From Sulfurimonas gotlandica GD1 (lineage in GTDB: Bacteria; Campylobacterota; Campylobacteria; Campylobacterales; Sulfurimonadaceae), in NCBI RefSeq assembly GCF_000242915.1, contig NZ_AFRZ01000001.1, positions 1,488,001-1,552,000 of the forward strand: a DNA stretch of 64,000 bases. The letters are read 5' to 3'. A model generated the notes under the pieces. The model searched no databases. It had not been told where the DNA came from and worked only from the letters and a program-made list of their open reading frames with translations. Within the stretch, counting starts at the first letter, position 1. Every line of letters begins with the position of its first letter. Below, piece by piece: positions 15,844 to 23,923 of this stretch. The translations under genes and the position numbers were made by a program.

Positions 15844-18800
15844 TATTTTACTTTCACCAAAGGAAACCCCTGACCTAACGGAGACACAAACGGATATTGA
15901 GCACGTTTAAACTCTTTCTCTGCAATCTCTGGAACTGTGTCTTCTACGAAGTTTGCGATTTCAAGTGTTTTTATATAGCCATCTCTGTCACTGTCTGCAT
16001 TACCTTTTAGTCCCTCTGCAAGAACATATGTAAGTAATCCATGACCTTTATAACCTTCTAGTGCTTCTTGAGAAGAAGATGAAGCTGAGATGATTGTACT
16101 TCCAACTGCACGGCTTAGTACTTTCATAGCTGTTGTCTCATTCAGTCCACGAGTTAAAAGTGCAACTTCTATAGCTTGACCTAAAGCACCTGAGTTACAA
16201 GTATCAAGAACAATAAACTTTTTAGTAGTTGGGATATTAGCAATCATATCTCTTAGAGCATTTTGAGAGATAGCTTCTTTTTCTATACCTCTACTTGAGA
16301 GGGCTCCTACATTTGAAGTTATCATATGGTATTTTGCATCTTCAACCATTCCGTGACTTGCTACAAAGAATATAAACAAATCATTTGGAGATATGTTCTC
16401 TAATGCTTTTAGAGTTTTAGTTATGTTCTCTTTTGAAGTCTGATCTTTGGAAGTAAGCAGTTCTACTTTGACATTACTATAAAGACCTTTAGTTTTATCT
16501 TTTATAGTTTGTGCGAAAAGCTCCGCATCTGCCACTGCATATTTTAAAGATATGCTTGGGTTTTTGTACTCATTTATTCCAACAACTACTGCATAGATAT
16601 TTGGTTTAGTTATCGGGTTAAAAGTTGAAACTACAGCTAAAATATCTTCACGTGAAGCCATAGTATTTTCTTCGTTATAGACTATAGCTTTTACAGTGTG
16701 TTCACCTTTTGGAAGTTTAAGCGTGTATGTTTTTAAAACTACATTTTTATCTTGTTTCTTTTGAAGTCCACGGTCTCCATCTGTTTTTACAAGAACACCA
16801 TCAAGATAAAGTCTTATTTGACCGATTCCTCCTGAGCTTGGAGTTATTTTCAGAGTTACTTGTAGTTCTTCTGAATCAATAGATTTTTTAGTGTCGATTA
16901 TGGCTACTTCTGGAGCTGGTTTGACCTCGCTTAATTTTAGCGTTGGTTTAGCTGTTGCATATTGAATGTTTTTATCTTCACTCATAACTGATGCTACTAT
17001 ATCTGGTCTGAAGAATGTTTCATAGTATTGGTCTATTGAGCTTACTTTCATTGGTCCTATTAGGATGTTTAGGTGTTTGGCTGCGTTTGGTGAAGCGTTG
17101 AAATAGCCTTCTGGAGTCATTGAAATCCATTCGCCATCGTCAAATGATGTCAATGACAAGAGTTCTTTTTCTGATGCAATATCAAAAACTTTAACAGCTC
17201 CGCGCTTCAGTGCTATGATTTTTTTATCATCATCACTGAAGCTAACATGACTAATTTGTGTATCTGACACATTTATTTTATGAATAAAATTATTATTTTT
17301 CACATCATAAATTTCAACATTTCCATCACTTGTTAATGCAATAATAGTGTTGTCATGATTTAAAAATACATGGGTAGCCCTTTTTATTCCAAAAGTTTTA
17401 CCATCATATAAGCTAGGTGAAAAACTCAATTTTTGTGTCTGATTAGATTCCAAATCAATTAATATTGAATTATCTCCATAGATAAGAAGCTTCTTTGAAT
17501 CTTGACTTACGGATTTAAGGAACTCTTGATTATTTATATGAATGATTTTTTCTTTAAAATTATTACTGGTATTGTAAATTTTAATATCTGTCCCTTCAGG
17601 TTGCCGTTGTGTTTCCATAGCAATACTATCTGAATAAAGACGTACATAATTTAATATTTTTTTTTGTAGTACTTTGGATTTTTTGATATCCCATGATGTT
17701 AGTATATATTTATGATTTTTACGCGTACGCGAGACAAGTGTTAGAACATTACTTTTACCTTTAGTGTAACTTATCTCTTTAATTTCCCCTTCTACATTCA
17801 ATGGTAATATTTTATTCTTACCTTCTAAATCCCAAAGGATTATATCGTTCTTAGAATGAGTCATTAATTGTTTTTTATCAGGGCTTAACTCTAAGCCATC
17901 AGACTTGTTTTTTACATAACTTATTCTCTTTCCTTCATCAAGATTCCAAAGCTCAAAACTTTCCTGATTTTGTTTAACTACTAGTTTTTTATTAATAAAA
18001 AATGAGTACCTAGGTACTGTTTCAATTGTTCTTTGTAATTTTTCCTCTTTAAATGTTTTTAGAGCATATTTTTTAATGATACTTGCCTCATCAATAAGAA
18101 AAAAATCTTTATCGGGGATAAGTTTTATTGTAGATGTATATTTCGATACCTTAAGTGTTTTTATTAATTTTTCTGTACGTATATCCCAAAATAGAATTTT
18201 TCCATAGCCAAGTACAGCAAAAATATTATTTGTCAAGTCACAACTCAAATCTCTAAAAGCAACTATAGAACCTTTAAATTTAAAAGTTTTAAAAAATTTA
18301 TTATTTTCCAAATCATACATACTTATAGTGTTACTTTCATCAAAAAAAGCATATTGGAGATTTTCGCTTAATCCCAAAAAGCTTCCTACCCCTATTTTTT
18401 TTTCTTTTATTTCTTTTTTTCCGTCACTGACTGTAATTTCTGTAAAAATTCCTGCATCTTGACCAAATTGAAGTAAATGATCATTATCTTTAAAAATCAT
18501 ATTCCTTTGAAAGTCTGAAGGGCATTTTGCATCTAAAACGTTAATTACCTTTTCTTGTTTTATATCAAATATTTCAATTGCATCTTGTCTATCATTTCCA
18601 TAATTCCAAAGGCATGTAGCTATTAGTTCATTATTTTTACTCATAGCTATTGAGCGTATGTCACCAATTTGCTTTGTCTTATGATTTATTATTTTTCCCG
18701 TACTTAAATTAATAAGATTTATTCCTTTATATCCATTTGAAGTAATTAACCAATCTCCATCACTTGAGATGATATGGTCGCCATTAGAGTTTATTGGTAA

Positions 18801-19019
18801 TGTCTTGATAAGCCTTAATGTATTGGCATCCCATAACTTCATTGATCTATCTTGTGCTCCAGTTATATATATATTGTGCAGTTTACTGAATGAGCTATAA
18901 ATTATGCTATTAGCATGCTGTGATTGCACAAAGGGTTTTCCAATTTGATTTTCATCAGCAATTACATCACCAACCATAAAACTCAAAACAAAAACTAAAC
19001 TAACGAGAAATTTAAACAT
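15843..19019 (-). CDS. Second exported WD40-repeat caspase-like protease
   Basis: 1058 residues. Signal peptide about 1-21 ('LSFMVGDVIADE'). Residues about 30-640 are degenerate WD40 blades ('MKLWDANTLRLIKTL', 'LSPDKKQLMTHSKNDIILWD'). A segment 'ISMTPEGYFNASPNAAKHLN' (about 635-655) also occurs in related form in the first paralogue ('AYTNEGFFTASKNGGQYIG'), marking a shared linker. The caspase domain keeps His in 'FFVASHGMVEDA' (about 889) and Cys in 'VLDTCNSGALG' (about 940). Unlike its paralogue it has no SEL1 gene in front; upstream is only a broken small ORF. Function unknown beyond predicted periplasmic Cys protease. Confidence 0.9.
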   Translation of the reverse strand: MFKFLVSLVFVLSFMVGDVIADENQIGKPFVQSQHANSIIYSSFSKLHNIYITGAQDRSMKLWDANTLRLIKTLPINSNGDHIISSDGDWLITSNGYKGINLINLSTGKIINHKTKQIGDIRSIAMSKNNELIATCLWNYGNDRQDAIEIFDIKQEKVINVLDAKCPSDFQRNMIFKDNDHLLQFGQDAGIFTEITVSDGKKEIKEKKIGVGSFLGLSENLQYAFFDESNTISMYDLENNKFFKTFKFKGSIVAFRDLSCDLTNNIFAVLGYGKILFWDIRTEKLIKTLKVSKYTSTIKLIPDKDFFLIDEASIIKKYALKTFKEEKLQRTIETVPRYSFFINKKLVVKQNQESFELWNLDEGKRISYVKNKSDGLELSPDKKQLMTHSKNDIILWDLEGKNKILPLNVEGEIKEISYTKGKSNVLTLVSRTRKNHKYILTSWDIKKSKVLQKKILNYVRLYSDSIAMETQRQPEGTDIKIYNTSNNFKEKIIHINNQEFLKSVSQDSKKLLIYGDNSILIDLESNQTQKLSFSPSLYDGKTFGIKRATHVFLNHDNTIIALTSDGNVEIYDVKNNNFIHKINVSDTQISHVSFSDDDKKIIALKRGAVKVFDIASEKELLSLTSFDDGEWISMTPEGYFNASPNAAKHLNILIGPMKVSSIDQYYETFFRPDIVASVMSEDKNIQYATAKPTLKLSEVKPAPEVAIIDTKKSIDSEELQVTLKITPSSGGIGQIRLYLDGVLVKTDGDRGLQKKQDKNVVLKTYTLKLPKGEHTVKAIVYNEENTMASREDILAVVSTFNPITKPNIYAVVVGINEYKNPSISLKYAVADAELFAQTIKDKTKGLYSNVKVELLTSKDQTSKENITKTLKALENISPNDLFIFFVASHGMVEDAKYHMITSNVGALSSRGIEKEAISQNALRDMIANIPTTKKFIVLDTCNSGALGQAIEVALLTRGLNETTAMKVLSRAVGSTIISASSSSQEALEGYKGHGLLTYVLAEGLKGNADSDRDGYIKTLEIANFVEDTVPEIAEKEFKRAQYPFVSPLGQGFPLVKVK

Positions 19020-19063
19020 CTTGTATTCCTTATTTATTCATAGTAGCAAAACTCATAACATCT

Positions 19064-19162
19064 TCACTGAGCAAAACCTACTCCGCTTATGTCCGCACTT
19101 ATGGCATGTGGAAATATCAATCCACATGCCAAGAAAATAATTTTTAATTTTAATTTTCTCAT
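19064..19162 (-). pseudogene. Truncated exported small protein (32 residues)
   Basis: ATG 19162, preceded by GAGG, encodes a signal peptide ('IIFLACGLIFPHAISAD') followed by only 'ISGVGFAQ' and a stop. One base shift after the last codon would extend it by about 11 residues to a TAA at about 19033, so it is probably frameshifted. A TTA triplet tract (19180-19198) lies just upstream. It sits directly in front of the second WD40-caspase gene. Confidence 0.35.
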
Positions 19163-19225
19163 CAATACACCTCAAAGAGTTATTATTATTATTATTATGC
19201 GATATAGTAGCTGAATTGATTTTTA

Positions 19226-19330
19226 GAATGTCCCTTTATAAACTAGGCAGTTCCAAAACCTGTAGGTTTTGGAGTTTTTAGCTCATTTTAAAGAAAGCTT
19301 AAAAAGTTGTTCCAAATATAAGAGTTATTA
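19226..19330 (+). repeat. Mosaic repeat: IS-end-like copy 3, perfect hairpin, and tail of intergenic repeat D
   Basis: 19226-19248 is a variant of the 23-bp repeat (copies at 11341 and 22855). Next, TCCAAAACC (19252-19260) and GGTTTTGGA (19265-19273) form a 9-bp stem with a TGTA loop, followed by TTTTT, like an intrinsic terminator though no plus-strand gene precedes it. 19300-19325 (TTGTTCCAAATATAAGAG) matches the tail of repeat copies B and C. Confidence 0.5.
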
Positions 19331-19422
19331 ACGCGATTTATTAAGTGTTTTGAAAATAATAACATTATTATTTATAATTAATATTATGATATCATATGTC
19401 CAAATAATAATGAGGGTAGTGT

Positions 19423-20538
19423 ATGTTTTTTTCCAATAACAAGCAATTAGAAGCAGAGTTACAAACACAAACTGAAGAGATTAAAGCTTTAAAGCAAGAG
19501 ATACAAGACTTAACTCATAAAAATTCTGAATTAGAAAAACAAGCAAGATATGCTGATTCTAATAAAATAATGAATGAGTTAATAAAATCACTAACACATG
19601 GTTTAACAGATGGTTGTGATAGAGATTTGAAAATAATTCAAACTGATTTAGAATCTAACCTAGAGGCACTTGAAGATGTTGATTCTAAAAACACAGAAAA
19701 TAATGAACATACAAATGATTGTTCGAATGAAATAAATATACTCTCGACTACGATGGGTACACTACTCGAACATATTACTAGTACATATGAGCAAGTTGAA
19801 ACACTTAATGATAATGTATCTAGTATTGCTGATGTAATTACACTCATTAAAGATATTTCAGACCAAACAAATTTACTTGCACTAAATGCTGCAATTGAAG
19901 CAGCAAGAGCTGGGGAACATGGTAGAGGTTTTGCAGTTGTTGCTGATGAAGTAAGAAAACTAGCAGAAAGAACTCAAAAAGCCACAAGTGAAGTTGAAAT
20001 ATCCGTATCATCTTTAAAACAAAATACACAAGAAGTACATGAACATTCACAAGCTATGGAAAAATTATCTCAAAGCTCAAATGAGCAAATGGATATTTTC
20101 CAAGATAAAATGCAAGTCTTAACAAGTAACTCACTTATAATTTCAGAAGAAAATAAAGATGTTACATATGCAATCTTTATGGTTCTAAGCAAGTTAGACC
20201 ATCTGTTATTTAAAGCAAATGGATATAAAACAGTATTTACTGGTGAAGCTACTGGGCATTTCGCTTCTGATAATGAGTGTAGACTTGGTAAATGGTACTT
20301 TGAGGGAACTGGTAAAGAGAAGTTTGGTAAATGTACAAGTTACTCTAAAATGTCCACTCCACATAAACTAGTACATGATAGCATCAAAAAAGCTGTTGAT
20401 TGTGTTCAAAAAGGGACTTGTACAGAGGAGTCTCAAAATGTTATGACTTATTTTAATGATGCAGAAAAAGCTTCTATACAAGTAATTGAGAGTCTCAATG
20501 CTATGCTTAATGAAGAAAAACAGCTTAGACACAAATAG
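19423..20538 (+). CDS. Soluble chemoreceptor with C-terminal zinc-binding (CZB) domain, TlpD-like
   Basis: 371 residues with no membrane segment. The N-terminal about 45 residues are a coiled coil. The signalling hairpin contains '[21 protein letters not shown]' (about 155-175), the conserved tip region that contacts CheA/CheW. The C-terminus is a CZB domain with 3-His/1-Cys ligands: His in '[11 protein letters not shown]', Cys in '[11 protein letters not shown]', and two His in '[10 protein letters not shown]'. In Helicobacter TlpD this domain senses zinc and oxidants in the cytoplasm. GAGGGTAGTGT precedes the ATG. Here it is island cargo, transcribed away from the caspase genes. Confidence 0.92.
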   Translation: MFFSNNKQLEAELQTQTEEIKALKQEIQDLTHKNSELEKQARYADSNKIMNELIKSLTHGLTDGCDRDLKIIQTDLESNLEALEDVDSKNTENNEHTNDCSNEINILSTTMGTLLEHITSTYEQVETLNDNVSSIADVITLIKDISDQTNLLALNAAIEAARAGEHGRGFAVVADEVRKLAERTQKATSEVEISVSSLKQNTQEVHEHSQAMEKLSQSSNEQMDIFQDKMQVLTSNSLIISEENKDVTYAIFMVLSKLDHLLFKANGYKTVFTGEATGHFASDNECRLGKWYFEGTGKEKFGKCTSYSKMSTPHKLVHDSIKKAVDCVQKGTCTEESQNVMTYFNDAEKASIQVIESLNAMLNEEKQLRHK

Positions 20539-20597
20539 CTTAATTAGGGGATATAGAAAAGATAGAGTTTAAAACGATAGTGTTCAAGAACCAGTAC

Positions 20598-20677
20598 CTT
20601 TTGGAGTATGTTCAAATATTCAACTCTATTTGGAACAATCTTTCAGTTACTAAAAACTGTTCCAAATGTAAGAGGTT
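20598..20677 (+). repeat. Intergenic repeat copy B
   Basis: About 69 bases from 20609 (ATTCAACTCTATTTGGAAC near the start, GTTACTAAAA in the middle, TCCAAATGTAAGAGGTT at the end) align with copy C at 23854-23922 at roughly 85%. The stretch just before it (CTTTTGGAGTATG) aligns with the start of copy A. It follows the chemoreceptor stop by about 60 bases. Confidence 0.7.
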
Positions 20678-20683
20678 ATGAGG

Positions 20684-20725
20684 TTTAAGTTTAGTGTGGC
20701 TTCGGATACACTGCAGCTAACTTAA
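20684..20725 (+). terminator. Hairpin downstream of the chemoreceptor
   Basis: AGTGT (20693-20697) pairs with ACACT (20708-20712) around GGCTTCGGAT, and outer arms TTAAGTTTAG and CTAACTTAA also pair with a bulge. No T-run on the plus strand, so a terminator role is tentative. Confidence 0.3.
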
Positions 20726-20825
20726 CATACTAAATAATACCATATTTTAGAAGTTTTCAAAGTCAATAGCAAGAAAAATAATCTTCTTTAATAGTAATAA
20801 ATAGCACCGAAAATATAATTCATAT

Positions 20826-22430
20826 CTAATAAGTTAATTGATTTTTACCATTTGTTTTTGATTTATATAAAAGCCTATCTACTCTTGTGAAAATTTCATT
20901 CTCTGTATCATTTTGCATAACTTCAGAGACACCTATACTTACAGTAATGGTTTTACTTTTTATAGTTTTTAACTCTGCTTCAACACTTTGCCTAATTTTT
21001 TCACTAACTATTATAGCTTCATGTATTGATGTTTGTGCAAATAGTATTACAAACTCTTCGCCACCAATTCTATATAAAAAGTCATTTTGTCTAATCTCTG
21101 ATTTTATGAGTAGCACTATGTTGATTAATACATTATCGCCTACCCTATGTCCATACTCATCATTTATTTTTTTAAAATCATCTATATCTAACATAGCTAT
21201 TGAAAAAACTGTATTGTATCTGGAATATAAAGACAATAATTCTTCAATTTTTATGTTGTATGCTCTTCTGTTCATGGAATTCGTAAGTGAATCAATATAT
21301 GTCATATCTTCTATTTGATGAGTTTTATTATCTATTTCTATCTCTAATGATTTTCTCGTATGTAGCCATTTTGTTTTTACACTCAAATAAAAAATTATAC
21401 TAAGTAGCCCAGCTAATGCTAGAATTCCTATGACTATATACAAGTATATATCATTATGATAAAGCGCAACTAAGATTTCTTCATGATGATTATGTTTATA
21501 AATAAATTTATCTAAATCAATATCCTTATCAATTAAACCCATTACTTTATAAACATTGATTATATTTTGCAGTCTATTTTTATCTAAACAACCTATATTA
21601 GTGCTTCCTTCATGATATGCTAAATTTCGTAAAATTTCACCTTCTGCTACTAAATGGACAAGTGATTTATTTTGCGAGTTATATTTATTGTGTATTATTT
21701 CTGCACTTCTACCTATATTATTAAAGGCATACTCCCAACCTTTTATTGTAGCATCATAAAATGCTTCACTAAGTTTTTCATTGTCTGCAATAAAAGATGA
21801 AGAAGTAAAGAGTATGTCACTATAAAAATCAAATCCATTATCTTTTGGATGTAATATTTTATAATCAATATTTTTGCTTTGTAATCTTATAGGTTCATTT
21901 GATGTATAAGAAGCCATAGCATCAGTTTTTTTATTAATGAGATCATCTAAATTAAAACTATGCTCTTGTATTTTGATATCTTCTAACTTTAAATCATTAG
22001 CATTTAGCATTGCTACTATCGATGCAGTATCTTTCGCATCATCAGTAATCATAACTCTTTTATTTTTAAGATCTTTTACTTTAGATATACCGCTATCACT
22101 ACGAACTAATAACATTAATGGAGAGTGTTGAAACATCGCTCCAAGAGCTACTATATCTTTGCCTTGTGCTCTATCAATTAGTATTGATGACCTTCCTATT
22201 GCAAAGTCTGCTTCTTTATTTTTTATAGTGCTATATAAATCAGTACCATATTCAAACTCTTTGATGTTTAAATCTATACCAGCTTCTTTATAATACCCTA
22301 ACTCTTTGGCCATATAATATCCAGCAAAAGCGAATTGGTGTTTCCAGCTTAGTTGTAAATTAATTGTTTGTTCAGATTGTGCAAATAAATTAGAGCACAT
22401 TAAAGACAGTATTAAAATTATATGTTTCAT
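20826..22430 (-). CDS. NMT1/THI5-like periplasmic sensor fused to a GGDEF diguanylate cyclase
   Basis: 534 residues. Signal peptide (about 1-17), then a periplasmic substrate-binding domain: 'LQLSWKHQFAFAGYYMAKEL' and 'YYKEAGIDLNI' are the NMT1/THI5 signature of pyrimidine-precursor or taurine-type binding proteins. One membrane helix at about 317-340 ('VIGILALAGLLSIIFY') leads to a GGDEF domain with 'IDDFKKINDEYGHRVGD' and an intact 'RIGGEEFVIL' active loop (about 451-460). It should make cyclic di-GMP in response to a periplasmic ligand. No EAL domain and no inhibitory RxxD site seen near the loop. Ligand unknown. Confidence 0.92.
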   Translation of the reverse strand: MKHIILILSLMCSNLFAQSEQTINLQLSWKHQFAFAGYYMAKELGYYKEAGIDLNIKEFEYGTDLYSTIKNKEADFAIGRSSILIDRAQGKDIVALGAMFQHSPLMLLVRSDSGISKVKDLKNKRVMITDDAKDTASIVAMLNANDLKLEDIKIQEHSFNLDDLINKKTDAMASYTSNEPIRLQSKNIDYKILHPKDNGFDFYSDILFTSSSFIADNEKLSEAFYDATIKGWEYAFNNIGRSAEIIHNKYNSQNKSLVHLVAEGEILRNLAYHEGSTNIGCLDKNRLQNIINVYKVMGLIDKDIDLDKFIYKHNHHEEILVALYHNDIYLYIVIGILALAGLLSIIFYLSVKTKWLHTRKSLEIEIDNKTHQIEDMTYIDSLTNSMNRRAYNIKIEELLSLYSRYNTVFSIAMLDIDDFKKINDEYGHRVGDNVLINIVLLIKSEIRQNDFLYRIGGEEFVILFAQTSIHEAIIVSEKIRQSVEAELKTIKSKTITVSIGVSEVMQNDTENEIFTRVDRLLYKSKTNGKNQLTY

Positions 22431-22468
22431 TGTGCACCTACATATTTAATATTATCGTAAAACAAACA

Positions 22469-22699
22469 TCACACCCAAAAGTTTGATGCATTAAATTCAT
22501 ACGGATTTTCTTTTGGTCGTGTTCTTTAGCAACTTGCAACCTTAATTTTATCGGTATGCGCATGCATTACCAGAGAAGCAGAAACATCAGCAATAGTTGC
22601 AATTGAATCCACTATACCCTGCCAATTCTCATATATACTTGGAGATACATCTGGTTTATCGGTTCCTATGTTATAAGTATAATCCAAAGTTTTCTCCAT
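22469..22699 (-). pseudogene. Truncated GAF-domain sensor gene remnant
   Basis: From ATG 22699 the minus strand reads about 54 residues with 'YENWQGIVDSIATIADVSAS', the usual opening of GAF domains in Campylobacterota sensor proteins, then an in-frame TAA, then the frame continues with 'KENPYEFNAS', which also fits a GAF domain, before a second stop at 22469. The output domain is gone. It lies 38 bases upstream of the NMT1-GGDEF gene, so an original longer GAF-GGDEF or kinase gene may have been cut by rearrangement. Confidence 0.55.
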
Positions 22700-22854
22700 A
22701 ATTTTTTGTTACGCTAGTTTATAGAACCTATGCATAAATTAGAATTAAGAAATATAACTAATTATTATATAAATTTAATATATTTTGGATACAATCTCAG
22801 AACAAATAAGATTTAAAACTATATAAGACCATAAACAATGACTTTCTAGCTATT

Positions 22855-22906
22855 GGAATGTCCCCTATAAACTAGACAATTACTAAACCTGTACTTTGTG
22901 GAGCAA
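22855..22906 (+). repeat. 23-bp repeat copy 2 with attached CCTGTAC..GGAGCAA motif
   Basis: 22855-22877 is identical to the complement of 11341-11363. The following 29 bases end in CCTGTACTTTGTGGAGCAA (22888-22906), repeated almost exactly at 23194-23212 and, more loosely, at 19258 and 20590. Together with copy 1 it forms inverted repeats around both caspase genes (11364-22854). Confidence 0.5.
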
Positions 22907-22999
22907 GTATAATTGTTCAAAAATACATATAACGACAGATACAATTGTAAATAATAGAGAAATGTTATAATTCATCTGAATTTTTTTATAGGAATTTAC

Positions 23000-23170
23000 A
23001 TGACATATGGCGAGTATCACTATCAAGTTAAGTATGACATGAAATTAAAAGATGGTGTATGGAAGGCTAATAAGCCAAATATAAAGATACCAATTAGAAT
23101 GTCTAGAGAAGAGGCCGATAAATATTACACACTTAAATTTAGAGAGTATTGGAAGAAGTTTGACATATAA
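23000..23170 (+). CDS. Hypothetical 56-residue protein
   Basis: ATG 23000 is preceded by TAGGA at a good distance. Product begins 'MTYGEYHYQVKYDMKLKDG', is basic and Tyr/Lys-rich, and ends 'KFREYWKKFDI'; no signal peptide or Cys. It is flanked on both sides by the CCTGTAC..GGAGCAA motif (22888 and 23194), so it sits like a small cassette between repeats. Family not recognised. Confidence 0.5.
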   Translation: MTYGEYHYQVKYDMKLKDGVWKANKPNIKIPIRMSREEADKYYTLKFREYWKKFDI

Positions 23171-23277
23171 ATACAATATTTATATTCTTCTAGCCTGTAC
23201 CTTGTGGAGCAAACCTACCCTTTACAATTCTTCATAATATATGCGATAAATAGTAAGTTCAATAAAAAGGATTTATT

Positions 23278-23841
23278 ATGTATGTAGGTTATGCAAGAGT
23301 TTCAACTTCCAGCCAAAATCTTGAGAATCAAATTGATCAACTTAAAGATGCTGGCTGTGTAAAGATTTTCTCTGAAAAAAAATCTGGTAAAAATAAAGCT
23401 GATCGTCAACAGTTTAATGTCATGATGGATTTCGTTCGAGAGGGAGATATCCTATTTATTACAAAGCTTGATAGATTAGCAAGGTCTGTAATAGACCTTC
23501 AGAATATTGCTAAGTTTTTAGAAGATAAAAATGTTAATCTCAAAGTCATTCAACAGAACATTGATACTACAACACCAGCAGGAAGATTATTATTTACCAT
23601 GTTAGGTGCTATTGCAGAGTTTGAACGTGATTTAATAAATGAACGTGTTAAAGAAGGTATTGAGGCTGCAAAAAGAAAAGGTGTTCAGTTTGGAAGAAGA
23701 GCTATTTTATCTTTCAAGGATAAAAAGGTCATATGCAAACAGCACGAAAAAGGAAAGTCTGTTGCATGGCTTTCAAAGTTTTTTCATGTTGCTCGTAATA
23801 CGATTTATAGAGCTATTAAAGATGTAGCTAAAAAGAAGTAG
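23278..23841 (+). CDS. Serine recombinase (resolvase/invertase family)
   Basis: 187 residues. The catalytic N-terminal domain has 'YARVSTSSQNLENQ' with the nucleophile Ser9 and Arg7, and 'ITKLDRLARSVIDL' with the active-site Arg pair; 'MLGAIAEFERDLINERV' is the long E-helix. The C-terminal HTH ('SVAWLSKFFHVARNTIYRAI') is intact. Length fits Tn3-type resolvases and DNA invertases. AAAAAGG precedes the ATG. It is the only intact recombinase in the island; it may act on the island's repeats but is not the tyrosine integrase expected to target a tRNA gene. Confidence 0.92.
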   Translation: MYVGYARVSTSSQNLENQIDQLKDAGCVKIFSEKKSGKNKADRQQFNVMMDFVREGDILFITKLDRLARSVIDLQNIAKFLEDKNVNLKVIQQNIDTTTPAGRLLFTMLGAIAEFERDLINERVKEGIEAAKRKGVQFGRRAILSFKDKKVICKQHEKGKSVAWLSKFFHVARNTIYRAIKDVAKKK

Positions 23842-23853
23842 CCCATAAAATAT

Positions 23854-23922
23854 TGTTCCAAAATTCAACTCTATTTGGAACAATATTTCCGTTACTAAAA
23901 TTTGCTCCAAAACTTAGAGGTT
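23854..23922 (+). repeat. Intergenic repeat copy C
   Basis: Full-length copy aligned to 20609-20677. TTCCAAA (23857-23863) and TTTGGAA (23874-23880) form a 7-bp hairpin. It fills the whole gap between the convergent recombinase and GGDEF-EAL genes, so it could also serve as a two-way terminator. Confidence 0.7.
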
Positions 23923-23923
23923 T

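Noticed and set aside
20585-20730. Possible integron attC-like sites formed by the intergenic repeats and hairpins after island genes
   Set aside because: The order of core sites (RYYYAAC first, GTTRRRY last) is not met in any copy, and no integron integrase is present in the window.
23639-23827. A second frame inside the serine recombinase
   Set aside because: Shadow of the recombinase C-terminus; the recombinase frame has all catalytic motifs.
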